64,000 bases of DNA from Diplonema papillatum. Taxonomy: Eukaryota; Euglenozoa; Diplonemea; Diplonemida; Diplonemidae. The stretch spans positions 62,001-126,000 of the forward strand of contig JAPJBO010000151.1 of assembly GCA_030068145.1 (NCBI GenBank). The letters are read 5' to 3'. The notes beneath the pieces are model-generated. The model searched no databases and had not been told where the DNA came from. It was given only the letters and a program-made list of their open reading frames with translations. Every line of letters begins with the position of its first letter. Position 1 is the stretch's first letter. This document shows, piece by piece, positions 31,001 through 42,074 of the stretch. A program made the position numbers and the translations under genes.

Positions 31001-33063
31001 GCGAGTGGCGAGGGATTTGCAACCCTCCCTCGGGCCTCCCTCGGGACTAAAACCGACACCGAGGCAAGATTGGCGGAGATTATTGCCGAATAAATGCTTA
31101 TTACTTCCCTTCTCTGGGGAAGAGCTGCCGCGCCAAACCTCGCTTCTTTGTACCACATGTGGAGAAAGGAGAAAGAGAGACAAAATTAGAGACAGAGAGG
31201 GTTTTGAGAGGAGAAAGAGAGACAAAATTAGAGACAGAGAGGGTTTTGAAGAGGACGCTGGCGTGCGTCGGGAGCTAGATAAATCCTGCCGCGGAGAAGG
31301 AGCCCTTTCATTCGCTGGGGTCAGCACCAGACACTGGGTCGAGACAGAAAATTTGCACTGGAATTATGATGGGACGCTCATTCCTCAGAACTCCGTGCAG
31401 ATACCGTCTTTGACGAATGTCGAAAACCAGCGACCGGAGAACACGAGCAAATGGTTTGATGAAAACAGAAATGGCAAAGGCGGCTGCAGCAAGAAAAACT
31501 ACAGCATGAATTGTGACGGAAATATAGTAGCCATCAGTAGCCGACAGCGATATAATGCTAGCAGTAATGGCGGCAATGCGGCCCTAGAGATCACTTCGCG
31601 GCTTGACAGGAGGTCTTATCACGAGCCTTCAGCTCTGAACAAGAAGTCACGTCACAGTAGTCACAAAGCCTTTAGACAGAAGTCCGACAACCTTAATCTT
31701 GGCAGCAGAAAAGCAACCAGAAACGCAGGTCTCCGCTCCGGGGTTGAGGTCAAGAGTCCTTTGTGGGTCGTTTGTGGTCCCCCACTGTTTGCTGGGACAT
31801 TTTCCGGCCGGTTTTTCAACCTGCACCGATCTAGAACAAGTTTTCCAGGACTTTCTGGCTGTCTTTTTCGGGTGCCTTCCTGTAGGGCTGGGGTACGTAG
31901 TCGGGCTTGTTTTGTTGTTGAAAGGTTGCAAAGACATACCCCATGATGCCTTCCTCCGGATCACCCCAGAGCAAGTCGCAGATGAGGCCCTGATCAGGGA
32001 CGTCGACAGGGCGCCTGATGTTGCGGATCTGGTCCATGTTCTCGAGCTCCGGGGAGAGCCCGCCGTGCATGCAGAAGATCTTCTCGTCGATGACCGCGGC
32101 CACGGGGAAGCAGTTGAAGGTGTCCGTGAACGCCTTCCACAGCTTGATGTTGTACCGCCTCTTGCAGTCGTCGTAGAACCCGTAGATGCGGTTGATGCCC
32201 GCGCACTCGTGGTTCCCTCTCAGCAGGAAGAAGTTCTCCGGGAACTTGATTTTGTACGCCAGCAGCAGGCACGCCGTCTCGAGCGAGTTCTTGCCTCTGT
32301 CGACGTAGTCCCCCAAGAAAATGTAGTTCGCGTCGGGAGGGAAGCCTCCGTGGTCAAACAGCCTCAGCAGGTCGTAGTACTGCCCGTGCACGTCTCCGCA
32401 CACCTGAAAGAAATGGTGTTCAATTATGTATAACCGCAGTGGTGTCACCAGGCCTCGTAGGCCCATCAGAAAAGTGACGGCCGGCTCTAGGCTGACGCCG
32501 TCTGACACCAACTTTCGTCTGACTTAGTGGGATTGTAGTCTGACTATTATCTGACGGTATTTAATGTCTGACCTTAGACTGACCTTGGTCTGACCTTAGT
32601 CTGACCTTAGTCTGACGTTAGTCTGACCTTAGTTTGACCTTAGTCTGACTGGGTGAATACACGAGTGGGAAAACGATCAATCCTGCACGCACAATCAAAA
32701 CGAAGCGCTTGTCTTTGCGCTCTGAGTATCGTAAGAGTGGTGGTTGCACGAGGTAAGAGAGAGAGTTTTAGAGAAACTTCGCTATGTTTAAGGGTGCCCC
32801 CGACCAACGCCAAAACTTCGCAAGACTGGCTTTTCCGGGCCATTTTGAGGGCCGTCGGCGGAGTCGGCGAAGAAGCACACCTTGAGGGGAGCTTCGAGTT
32901 CTAGCAGCGGGCTCTGGCTCATGAAGATTTCCCGCGAGCGCAGCACGAGAGTGCGGACTTCTCCCTCGCTGAGAAGCACCGGCTTGTTCGTTTTCGACCC
33001 CTTCACGGCCAGCAGCTTGGTGATGATGGCATCGATGTCCACGGTCGCTGGACCTCCAGACAT
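28076..33063 (-). CDS. PPP1C: Protein phosphatase 1 catalytic subunit, copy A (exons 32881-33063, 31940-32403, 28076-28328)
   Basis: A Ser/Thr phosphatase with a two-metal active site, which acts in complexes with regulatory subunits. The three exons (183, 464, 253 nt) join in frame to 300 codons, against about 300-330 for the family. Exon 1 starts at the ATG at 33063 and ends APLK. Exon 2 holds the catalytic motifs DVHGQ, GDYVDRG, LRGNHE and MHGGLSPEL. Exon 3 begins by completing GWGENDRG and contains [12 protein letters not shown] and [10 protein letters not shown], ending ILKAQ. Splice sites are GTGTGC, TTTCTTTCAG, GTATGT and AAAACAG. After ILKAQ a donor-like GTATGT follows, so a short C-terminal exon is probably missing. 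Intron 1 (477 bp) carries a GTCTGACCTTA-type tandem repeat. Intron 2 is 3611 bp, against 502 bp in copy B, because of a large palindromic insertion. Confidence 0.9.
28595..31100. mobile_element. Palindromic insertion in PP1-A intron 2
   Basis: About 28595-28770 and 30712-30870 are inverted copies: GGGGCGGTAAATTGGCGTTTATTGTCCC-type sequence, the GTCAAACGAGCGGGA block and the GACCCCGAGGTGAAATAAACGG block all reappear reversed. A second inverted set (GGTTTTAGTCCCGAGGG with TCGGGACTA) lies at 29165-29230 and 30945-31060. GGACCGGAAAAATGTTTGGA motifs at 29283-29345 and 30596-30650 are in direct orientation. The core (about 29700-30445) contains decayed coding sequence. The block is missing from copy B, whose 502-bp intron still resembles the edges of this intron (31640-31760 against 45960-46080). 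It is probably a DNA transposon, nested or rearranged. Confidence 0.55.
29700..30445 (+). pseudogene. Decayed transposon-like protein with acidic and Cys-rich parts
   Basis: Coding-like segments in three frames: [13 protein letters not shown] to [10 protein letters not shown] (29710-29895), then [18 protein letters not shown] onward to about 30105, then an acidic stretch [17 protein letters not shown] (from about 30102). After a further frame change it ends with a Cys-rich tail: [10 protein letters not shown], then [11 protein letters not shown], then [13 protein letters not shown], and a stop near 30448. Acidic stretches and Cys-rich C-termini occur in several DNA-transposase families (piggyBac is one), but no catalytic core is recognisable here. 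Confidence 0.4.
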
Positions 33064-33099
33064 TTTACCTTAGCCCGGGCACTCCCCTCTTTGATCAGT

Positions 33100-33371
33100 T
33101 GTCCCCCAGTCCTTTGGTTTGGTATTTTGAGAGGGGGGGAAGAAATCTTAGTATAATGTTCAGGCAGAGCACTGCCTCTCATGCATGTTTGATGCTACTC
33201 ACTCTTCTTCCGTGTCCTGTCAGTCCTTGGATGACGTTATCAAGTCCCGCTAGCCGATGATAAGGACTAGTCCCTCAAGGTTTTGTACCTTACCTGCGGA
33301 GGCTTACACTCCCTGCTACCCTTTTCCCACCTGCGTTTTTCTATTTTACAATTTCTTCGAAGAAGACCATA
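33100..33371. other. Upstream flank of PP1-A, with a poly-G-headed repeat
   Basis: 33135-33205 is a family copy: GGGGGGGAAGAAATCTTAG, then TTCAGGCAGAGCACTGCC, TCATGCATG and TTTGATGC. No promoter motif can be named with confidence. Confidence 0.45.
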
Positions 33372-33545
33372 ATCCATCCAATAGTAGCATCACGGCACTG
33401 TCCGATCGAACAACCAGGGACTAGAGACGAGAGTTCCTCTTGTACTGCCCCGTATTGCTGTCGGAATGCGCTGGCCCGATGGGCTCTCTCTCCATCAGTA
33501 CCGGGTAAAACCAACCTGCCTCACGACGGTCCAAACCCAGCTCTC
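33372..33545 (-). rRNA. 28S rRNA 3'-domain fragment, antisense to the window, probably a pseudogene
   Basis: On the minus strand it reads GAGCTGGGTTTGGACCGTCG, TGAGGCAGGTTGGTTTTACCC and a GTACTGATG block, then CAGTACAAGAGGAAC: the conserved 28S segment near the sarcin-ricin and 3' end region. Several positions differ from the usual consensus (GTACAAGAG for GTACGAGAG), and the flanking sequence does not continue as rRNA. Confidence 0.75.
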
Positions 33546-34032
33546 ATCCACGCTCCATCGAGGCTCACGCCAACGGCTTCGTGGCGTGGACCACGCACCC
33601 CTACGCACGCCTGGCTTTGTGATGCCAGTACGCGGTAAACTATGGGTGGGTCGCTTGAGCATCATCTATTTTCGGGACCGGTGCATCGGCAGGTGAGGTG
33701 TTACACACTCATTGTCGGATGCCGACTTCCATTGCTGTCAAGATGAACCGACACCCTTTGTGGGATCTGATGAGCGATCACTCGGATACCGTAAGTCAGC
33801 TCTCGGTTCATCCCGCGTCGTCAGTCCTGCTTACCAGGACACTCAAGTCGCGGAGTATTGGCATCCTAGAGTATACGTCTTTGAGTCTGTCCCATGTGCA
33901 AGGTTGCCGGGCGTGCTCCCATTCCAAACAAACCCATGGCGTTGGTGGATCCAGATAAGTAGGTAGTGGTCGTAGTTTGAACCTGACATGCAGCAACAAT
34001 CTGTGACGATAGACTGCACAAGCCGCTACAGA
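33546..34032. other. No gene; dispersed repeat fragment
   Basis: 33895-33958 (GTGCAAGGTTGCCGGGCGTG, CAAACAAACCC and GTGGATCCAGATAA blocks) matches 35528-35594 in the same orientation. Confidence 0.45.
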
Positions 34033-34691
34033 CTACCTCTTTGCACCCGTCGTGTCATGCTTCGGTCGTTTCTTGTCCCGCGTACTGTTTGTCTCCGGTG
34101 CGCGCTTCACGTCCGATGTGCAGTTTGACGACGAGCTCGAGGAATCACCAGATGATTCGACGCACTTCATTTTCTCCCTCGCGGGTTGTCCCCGCGGCCG
34201 AGATCTCGACTCCCCTGTGTTCCTTGCTTTCACCTGCTCGTCTTCGCGGCACCGCTTCGGCTGGGTACGTGGGCTGTCCACCTTTGATGTGCGCCCCTCG
34301 TGCGCAGGCGGCTGCTGCGGCCTCGGCTTCTCGCGGGCGCTTCCACCTGCTTGCTCGCCGTCGCGTCCGCGCTTCCGCTGGGAGCAGGCGCCGTCCGTCC
34401 CTATTGCACGTTCACCGTCCTGTGGTCCCGCGGCCGACCCGTTTGTCCCCACACGCGTCCGATCTGTTGGTTGTGGACCCAGTGGCCGCGGCTTCGGCTC
34501 CGGGACCTTCGAGGCGCACGCGCTCGCCCGTTGGTCAACAGGCCCTCGCTTCACCGCTGGCCGTGCTCCGTGGTGCCCTCGCTTGCAGCACTGCCTGGGC
34601 CTGCGGCACCGCACGTCCTCGTACCACATGCACGTATCGCACGTCGGCAGCTCGTGAGTCAGGCACTTGTGGTAGTAGTATGTGTCGTCTG
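34033..34691 (-). CDS. Candidate 3' exon with a Cys-rich module and a basic tail (hypothetical)
   Basis: An open frame follows a plausible acceptor (TGCTTCGGCAG near 34692). The first part is Cys/His-rich: YYYHKCLTHELPTCDTC, then MWYEDVRCRRPRQCCKRGHH, probably binding zinc. After it comes a long disordered tail rich in Arg, Pro, Glu and Ser, with a Ser run and a basic end (KKRPKHDTTGAKR). A TAA closes the frame just upstream at about 34745, so any N-terminal part must lie on other exons; 34800-35416 has weak coding character on the same strand. I do not recognise the family. It may belong to a mobile element, since related sequence recurs at 44090-44290. Confidence 0.4.
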
Positions 34692-35416
34692 CCGAAGCAG
34701 CCAGAGACAGCAGGCGCAGGGGGCAGGTCTTGCTTTACGTTTCTCTTCTTCATGGAGACCCGCCCCCGGCATCCCGACTGTCCAATCACTGTCGCCAAAG
34801 GGTTGTGCCTATAGTGCTGAGGTGGTTGACCAGGCCCCCGAACGAAGCCTTGTACACAACGCGGATACAACACGAGGATGCGGCCGTGCTTAGGTGTGCA
34901 CTCCGGCCATTGGCTGCTAAGCAGCACTTCGTTTCGCGTCGCGTCAAGTACATGATGCTGGCGGCTGGGGGATCGGCGACCGCAACTCAATTAAGGTGCG
35001 GTCAACAGTGAAGGCCCCCCCATGACACCTTTGGCCGAATGAATGAATGAATGAAAAACAAGCACCGTTCCTTCCGCTGCTCAGAAGGCGCTGCGCTGGC
35101 CACACGCTCCGCCCCTCTCAGCACGCAGTATCTGTGAGTGGTGGATGAATTGGAGAATGGATTGTTGCCTGCAGGAATGTGCACCTGAAGGAGCGGGGCG
35201 AGGGTCACACAGGTGGGCCCCCAGTTTGGTCAACATGTTTAACGCGACAACCGGACTGAGAAGTGCAAACTCTTTCTTCGCCTGAATGTACCGTACCGTT
35301 CGCCGGGCGAGCAGCACAAGAAGATGGTTCTGGAGACACTGACGATGGTAGTGCGGATGAAGGTGGGAGACGACTCTGCGGATGAGTCCTGCATCATGCA
35401 AGAGATGCTTGCGCAA
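34692..35416 (-). pseudogene. Weak coding remnant upstream of the Cys-rich exon
   Basis: Segments such as RSAHLSTAASSCCIRVV (34820-34910) and RRTVRYIQAKKEFALL (35250-35310) look protein-derived but change frame. The first segment has a relative at 44170-44250 (SAHLSRAASSCCSRVV), so a dispersed, decayed coding element is likely. Confidence 0.3.
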
Positions 35417-36339
35417 GTCAGGGTGGATGAAGAGTTTTATGCAGACAAATCCGAGCAGGGGGCGGTGCCCCTCGGACCCCCCGCTTTGGGAGATCCATGC
35501 AACCTAAACAAAAATTCTCGGTCTCAGATGTGCAAGGTTGCCGGGCGTGCTCCCCCTCCAAACAAACCCCATGGCGTTTGTGGATCCAGATAACAAGCAA
35601 AGCAAAAGGGCGTGCGGCATTTCCTCTTATTGGGGAGACAATAATCAGAAAAAGAAGTATAAAAAAAGGAGAAGAAAAAAACGAAAGCAGAAGACAAACA
35701 AAAGGGGGGAAAGGGGCGAAGAAGAAAAGGGCGAAAAAAACGGGTATTTAGAGAGCATAGGAAAAAGAAGATGGGGAAGAAGAAGAAGAAGAAACGAAAA
35801 CAAGCAAACGAAAGCAAAAAAAGAATAGTTGGGTCGCAGCTCCTGACAGGTAGAGATGAGGGTGGTTGGAGTTTTGCTGGTTTCTCGCAAAAAGGAGTCG
35901 GTCAACAGCGACTAACGAAAGCCAACCGCAGTGGAAACGAGCCGAGGAAAGCAAATATTTTCGATGTCTGCGTGTTCAAAGTTCTGATGATCCAAAATCG
36001 ATGGACTGAGTTGGACCAGATTAGAAAAACGCGCTTCCGCAGCAACATTTTCTGCGAGATCAAGAGTCGGACTAGTCAACTATTCCCTGCAGCACTTGCA
36101 TACTTTCGAAGAAGAAGAAATGAATGAACAACGAACAAGCACAGAAAGGGGGAGAAAAAAGGATAGAAAAGCTAAAAGGAAAAGGTGCGGGAGGGGGGAG
36201 GGTGAGGATAAGGAGGGGGAAAGACTGAATGGTGCGCCAGCGGCTCACGGGGCAAGGACCCCCTGCGCCCAGGATTGCCGCTGTGCGGGAAGAACAGGGG
36301 TCAGACGCGCAAGGGTGCGTAGAAAGTGGGGTGGGGGGT
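35417..36339. other. No gene; purine tract
   Basis: 35640-35830 is strongly purine-rich (GAAGAAAAG-type) and ends in GAATAGTTGGGTCGCAGCTC, a junction also seen near 18155 and 21590. 36115-36225 is again purine-rich. Confidence 0.35.
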
Positions 36340-36892
36340 GTATCCTTTTTCCACTGCGTTTTTGGCTCAGTTCGTTGGAACCGAGGCATCGGGTGAGGAG
36401 CTCCCGCATGTAGGTGGGTGGAGGAGTGAGGCCCTGAGACTGCGAAGGCGTGACTACCCTCCAGTCCTGCCCTCCCAGGAAGAAGCCGCCCCGAATCTAG
36501 CCTCCGCAGACGTGCACCCGGGGGGTGGGGTATCCTTTTTCGACCGCGTTTGTGGCAGTTCATTTCGTTGGAACCGAGTCGTAGGAGCTCCCGCATGTAG
36601 GTGGGTGGAGGAGGCCCTGAGACTGCGAAGGCGTGACTACCCTCCAGTCCTGCCCTCCCAGGAAGAAGCCGCCCCGAATCTAGCCTCCGCAGACGTGCAC
36701 CCGGGGGGTGGGGTATCCTTTTTCGACCGCGTTTGTGGCAGTTCATTTCGTTGGAACCGAGTCGTAGGAGCTCCCGCATGTAGGTGGGTGGAGGAGGCCC
36801 TGAGACTGCGAAGGCGTGACTACCCTCCAGCCCTGCCCTCCCAGGAAGAAGCCGCCCCGAATCTAGCCTCCGCGGACGTGCACCCGGGGCAA
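36340..36892. repeat. 183-bp tandem repeat, three copies
   Basis: The block TATCCTTTTTCGACCGCGTT to GACGTGCACCCGGGG recurs with a 183-bp period (TATCC at 36531 and 36714; a diverged first copy near 36342). 183 is a multiple of three, so frames stay open across it. Diverged single relatives lie at 38155-38410 and 53695-53745. Confidence 0.85.
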
Positions 36893-36924
36893 GGAAGATA
36901 AAATACACTGACTCAGCCTGAATA

Positions 36925-37068
36925 AAATGAAATAAAATAAAATACAATAAAATACAATAAAATACAATAAAATACAATAAAATACAATAAAATACAATAA
37001 AATACAATAAAATACAATAAAATACAATAAAATACAATAAAATACAATAAAATACAATAAAATACAAG
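36925..37068. repeat. AATAAAATAC decamer array
   Basis: About fourteen copies of a 10-bp A/T-rich unit, the longest such tract in the window. Others are at 13738, 14733 and 38050. Confidence 0.95.
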
Positions 37069-37107
37069 CACCAGGTGACAGTAGCAGTTCTTCAGGTTTG
37101 CACCCTG

Positions 37108-37584
37108 GGCCAAAAGTCTCGCTACATTTTGCTACCGTTTTGTAGATTTCCTTTGCTGGCGGCCAAAAGTCTCGCTACATTTTGCTACCGTTTTGTAGAT
37201 TTCCTTTGCTGGCGGCCAAAAGTCTCGCTAGATTTTGTTACCGTTTTGTAGATTTCCTTTGCTGGCGGCCAAAAGTCTCGCTACATTTTGTTACCGTTTT
37301 GTAGATTTCCTTTGCTGGCGGCCAAAAGTCTCGCTACATTTTGTTACCGTTTTGTAGATTTCCTTTGCTGGCGGCCAAAAGTCTCGCTACATTTTGTTAC
37401 CGTTTTGTAGATTTCCTTTGCTGGCGGCCAAAAGTCTCGCTAGATTTTGTTACCGTTTTGTAGATTTCCTTTGCTGGCGGCCAAAAGTCTCGCTACATTT
37501 TGTTACCGTTTTGTAGATTTCCTTTGCTGGCGGCCAAAAGTCTCGCTAGATTTTGTTACCGTTTTGTAGACTTCCTTTGCTGCT
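37108..37584. repeat. 53-bp minisatellite, nine copies
   Basis: Unit starts fall exactly 53 bp apart from 37108 to 37532. Each unit runs from GGCCAAAAGTCTCGCTA through TACCGTTTTGTAG to TTTGCTGGC. Variation is limited mainly to C/G in the CTAxATT block and C/T in the TTGxTACC block. Confidence 0.95.
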
Positions 37585-39049
37585 GTTGGTTTTAGGGTGC
37601 CACAGCATTCTACTCGTACCTAATTATGGAAAATGCTCAGGAAAATTAGGCGTCGTTTCTCTGTGTCGTTTCTCTAACCACTCCGTGCTTCAGCTGGCTC
37701 CCTCTGCGCGCATTCAGCATTTCTGATGTACCTGGGCCCAGCAAGCTTTTCCTTGGCATCTTGTTATGACTTTTTGCGCTTTGCTTTACCTACAGGACAG
37801 TGCTCGCAAGTGCAAAAGTACTTTGCGTGAATGTAACATGATTCCTATGTGTTCTGCTGGATGTTCTGCTGGAATGTACAGACTGGCTAATTTACCGGTT
37901 TGTTTTGGTTTTACCCCTAAAAATGTGTGAACTTGCACTCTAAAAAAAAGTTTCCCCCGTTGAAGTTGCTTAAACTGTGGGGAGACAGTGCCGAACAGCC
38001 CATCAAAATTGAACCATACCACGTGTATTTTATTTTTCAAATTTTCGGGCCTGAAAAATACATAAAATACAATAAAATACAGTAAAATAAAATACAATAA
38101 AATACAATATAATAAAATACTCTTCCTTGACCCGGGGGGGGGGGGGGGTGGGGGGGGGTTTTCCTTTTTCTACGGCGTTTGTGGCGGTGACTATGAAAAC
38201 ACATGCAGGCGGGGGTCCTGGGACTGCCGAGGCGTGAAGACTTTTGACTTGCTTCTCGCTTTCTCTTTCTCTCGGAAAAATAGCGGGGGTCGGCGCGGTA
38301 GCGATGACTATGAGAAAAAGCATGCGGGTAGGGGAGAGGTCCTGGGACTGAGGCGTGACAACCCCCGCCCCTGTCTCCCAGGGAGGGGGGGGGTCCGGGG
38401 TGGGGTTTCTTTCATTGACCCCTGAGAAACCAGGTTCTAAGTGGTACCGGTGTCCCAAGGCCAAGCGTGTGTAGGACCACGCGATTGGTCGTCTCATTAT
38501 CTTGTTCTTTCGCAGTCGCAATGATGCAGCACCGCGGCGTGAGTCTTCATTTAACTGCTCATACGACTAAACCCCGTGACCAGAGGAAGCTCGATACAAG
38601 GAGGTCGTATCGCCATGTGACTGGAGGGCCTAGACGTATAATCAGTCATGTTTTCACAGGGGGGCCGGCCGTGGCCGTTGATGGTGTATGAGCCGGTCCG
38701 TCCCTATCTCTTGAACCTGCATCGAAGTGCCTGCTGCTGTTTATCACAGTTAGCCACGGTCCACCACGGTCTATCAGGTCCATCCCTAGTCCCTAGAGCT
38801 GCGTCGAATTGCCCAGTGCTGTATGCTTCGGTCTATCACGGTCTATCAAGAGGGGATGGACCGGCTCAGTGCAGTCGATGACGACAAACTGCTAGTACGT
38901 GGGGGTTGGTACGTTTTGCAACGCAGTAACACTGGTCATCGAGAGAGAGGCGTGCAGTTGGCGGTCAAAGAGGCATGCGTGTTGTGCAGCGCATGATTTG
39001 CGCTGGTCACTGGCCTCGGACAGCAACTTTGACCAGCCATAATTCGCGA
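37585..39049. other. No gene; a ~180-bp dispersed repeat at 38693-38872
   Basis: 38693-38872 matches 55275-55448 in the same orientation (GAGCCGGTCCGTCCCT, CTGTTTATCACAGT, CGGTCTATCAAGAGGGGATG blocks), with an inverted partial relative at about 56700-56790. 38044-38120 is a decamer tract and 38130-38158 is G-rich. Confidence 0.55.
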
Positions 39050-39640
39050 GTGTTTGCCACAGCCCTGCGGCCGGTTTCTGTCGGCGGTCAAAAGGGTGCG
39101 TGCAGTGTGCGTTGCAACACGCTGGTTACTGGCCATAGACGCGAGAGTGCCTGCCAGTTACCGCAGCCCTGCGGCCAGTATATCGGCGGTCAAAAGGGTG
39201 CGTGCAGTGTGCGTTGCAACACGCTGGTTACTGACCATAGACGCGAGAGTGCCTGCCAGTTACCGCAGCCCTGCGGCCAGTATATCGGCGGTCAAAAGGG
39301 TGCGTGCAGTGTGCGTTGCAACGCTGGTCACTGGCAATAGACGCGAGAGTGCCTGCCAGTTACCGCAGCCCTGCGGCCAGTATATCGGCGGTCAAAAGGG
39401 TGCGTGCAGTGTGCGTTGCAACACGCTGGTTACTGACCATAGACGCGAGAGTGCCTACCAGTTACCGCAGCCCTGCGGCCAGTATATCAGCGGTCAAAAG
39501 GGTGCGTGCAGTGCGCGTTGCAACACGCTGGTTACTGGCCACAGACGCGAGAGTGCCTGTTACCGCAGCCCTGCGGCCAGTATATCGGCGGTCAAAGAGG
39601 CAGGTGCGCCGCAGCCATGCGGCCAGTTTATGCCGGTCAA
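39050..39640. repeat. 102-bp tandem repeat, about five and a half copies
   Basis: CCGCAGCCCTGCGGCCAG recurs near 39161, 39263, 39363 and 39465, with GGTCAAAAGGGTGCGTGCAG in each unit. A decayed continuation with the same CCGCAGC and GGTCA blocks runs to about 40000. 102 is divisible by three, so a 346-codon frame stays open; I read it as an artefact. Confidence 0.85.
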
Positions 39641-40094
39641 GGGCTGTCTTTACGTGCACCGGTCACTGGACATGGACAGCGACTTTGACCAGCCGTTGTT
39701 CGCGAGAATTGACGTGTCAGTTACCGCAGCTCTTGCGGTCAGTATGTATCGGCGGTCAAAGAGGCATGTTGTGCAACGCACTATGTACGCTGGTCGCTGG
39801 TTCGACAGCAACGTTGACCAGTCATTGTTCGCGAGAATGACGTGTCATTTTACCGCAGCCCTTTGCGGCCAGTATATACCGGCGGCCAGGGGCTCTTTTT
39901 ACGTGCACCGGTCGCTGGCCATGGACAGCGACTTTGACCAGTCGTTGTTCGCGAAAATTGACGTGTCATTAACCGCAGCCCTTACCGGCGGCCAAAAAAA
40001 GTGCGATCAAAAAAGACAGGCGCTTCGTTTTGTTTGTGCGTGCCGGTTGATCGTTTTTCCCCCACTTGTATTTACGCTGTGTATATTCAGGTAA

Positions 40095-40616
40095 GGAATT
40101 GTGATCAACCACCAAACACGCTGCCTACGTCTTTTTAGCCTGCACAATACATTGAAGGGCAACCCGCAAGATTGTTAGTACTAAAAAAAGCCAGCATAAG
40201 GCCGGGCCCACCTGTGAGGCTCACTCGCCGCAGTGTGGGGTGGGGATGGGAGATGGGGAAGGAGGAGTGAGGGGGGAGGGTGGTGGCGGTGGTGTGCTCT
40301 ATTAATTCTCTCACGCGCGCCCGTGCCCCCGTGCTGCTCCCCAGCCGTCGAAAGGAAAGCGAAACGGGAGCCGAGGGGTACGGGCCAATTCTTTTGGTGG
40401 GGGGGGGGGGGGGGGGGGGGGGGGTCGACTGGTTAACGAGGGCGGAGTGATCGAAGGGGGGGGGGGGGTGCGAGGTAGCCGCGGCAGGAGCTGGAGAATG
40501 GCCTATTGAGGGCACCACTTCTTCCCTTGCCCCCCCATGCAAACAGAGAGTTATTTGTTTAACCCCATTTTTCGGGGATGTATTTCTGTTCCGTTTTTTT
40601 TTTTTTTTTAAATAAA
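40095..40616. other. No gene; long poly-G tract
   Basis: 40398-40424 is a G run of 27 and 40457-40468 a second one. The flanking sequence is G-rich on the plus strand. Confidence 0.4.
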
Positions 40617-40860
40617 ATACACGGTGGAGTCCAGACCCAGAAGCTGGAGCTAAAGAGGGTGTTTTGTTTGTGCGTACGTGTGAAACGGAGGGGTTTTAAG
40701 TGATTTAGCACAGCACGCTACCATCCGACTTTTGATACAGTTGCCGTAGAAAAAGAAGCACGCCCAGAAAAGCGGGTGTGTAAAATGCACACCTGAAAAG
40801 GCGGGTGTGGCACCCGCTTCTTCAGCTCCAGCTTCTGAGTCCGGACTCCGCGCAGAAATA
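40617..40860. mobile_element. MITE-like element with inverted GGAGTCCAG ends
   Basis: The left arm (ACACGGTGGAGTCCAGA, then CAGAAGCTGGAGCT) and the right arm (AGCTCCAGCTTCTGAG, then TCCGGACTCC) are inverted copies about 240 bp apart. An internal hairpin GCGGGTGTGGCACCCGC lies near 40801. Single-arm relatives occur at 15970, 17228, 24480, 25395 and 55815, so this is a family. Confidence 0.6.
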
Positions 40861-41469
40861 ACTCGTGCGGGCAAAATAATACTCTCCTCCTCGCCCGTCT
40901 CGCTGCTTCGTACTCGCTGCTCTCGTCCTTGCTGCTGCGTGATGCCAGATTGCTGGTGCGTAACACGCGTAGAAAGGTCATGCAGAGATTCTCGTGTGTA
41001 TGCCACGAACTTCTTCGTGACGCCTCAGGACACTGGACTTGAAGAAAAAAATGGGCAAGGGTGGGTGGGCAAGCGAGGGGTAAAATTACGGTGTTTTTCT
41101 CGGGAGCGACGGGGTAATAACCTTTGTACAAGGTGGGATGCACACACTTGTCTATACTACATGGGGTGCTGATGAGTGCGAGGCCGGCACTCACGTTATC
41201 CCCCGCGGGGGGAACTATGCCGTTACTTCCCGCAAGCCGCGCACGTGTCCAACGCCCTGCCAAAACCGGCAAAGGGAGAAAATCTGTATAAATCCCCGAT
41301 TTCTTTTTTTTTTGTCGTATAAGATCGAAGATCTTAGTAAGATTAATACTATCCCGACGAGAACTAACACCGCTTCTTGTCCGTACTTGACGCTTAAAGT
41401 ACGGTTATCATGCAACGCTTCTCGCAGAATAGCATTCTTTGCACGGGTGCCTGAGCCGCCGCGGGGTGG
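40861..41469. other. No gene recognised
   Basis: Short frames only; a poly-T run lies at 41305-41315. 41080-41125 (TTACGGTGTTTTTCTCGGGA block) resembles the inverted sequence at 29545-29585. Confidence 0.35.
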
Positions 41470-41930
41470 TCCGAGAACTACGTTGAGTCTACTATACCCT
41501 TGTACAAGCGTATGATGCCTCCGGGTTGCGGGCACAGCTCGGCAATCCTCCACATCCGAGCAAAGCACGGTAGTAGCAGTCTTTTCTATTAACGAAGAGA
41601 AAATCGAGCCTGCGTGGAACTTCAGATTCCGTCCTCGGACGGAATCTGTCACAGAACAACCCACCAGTAAAAACGTATGATGCCTCCGGGTGCTCGATTC
41701 CGCACATCCGAGCAAAGCGCGGTAGTGGCAATATTTCTATCAACGAAAAGACAATTCGAGCTTTTTGCGTGGAATCTTCAGATTCCGTCCTCGGACGGAA
41801 CCTGTAACAGAACAACCCACCAGTATTCAGACCCCCTTGTATAAATGCATGATGCCCCGGGTTGCGGACACAGCTCGGAAATCCTGCACATCCGAGCAAA
41901 GCACAGGAGTAGCAGTCTTTCGGCGCTCCC
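41470..41930. repeat. Tandem repeat with perfect hairpins, about three copies
   Basis: Each unit carries a TGATGCCxCCGGGT block, CACATCCGAGCAAAG and then CAGATTCCGTCC-TC-GGACGGAATCTG. At 41623-41648 this last block is a perfect 12-bp stem with a 2-base loop; at 41779-41804 the stem has one mismatch. A relative of the CACATCCGAGCAA block lies at 7265. Confidence 0.8.
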
Positions 41931-42074
41931 ACCTCCCCCTTGAGTGTTGCTTGTGCTGTCTTTCGGTGCCGCCGATTTTTTTCTTAGCCTTCGCACTGCC
42001 CAGTTTCTCCGGGGCGCCCGCGTTTGAGCGCACGCCTGCATCCCAGTTGCGGGGCGAGCACGGAGAACAGGGAC

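Noticed and set aside
36072..37067. 331-codon minus-strand frame
   Set aside because: It is made of the A/T decamer array (Tyr/Phe/Ile runs) and the 183-bp tandem repeat.
39054..40094. 346-codon open frame on the plus strand
   Set aside because: It runs along a 102-bp minisatellite whose period is divisible by three, so all three frames can stay open. No domain, and neighbouring frames look equally protein-like.
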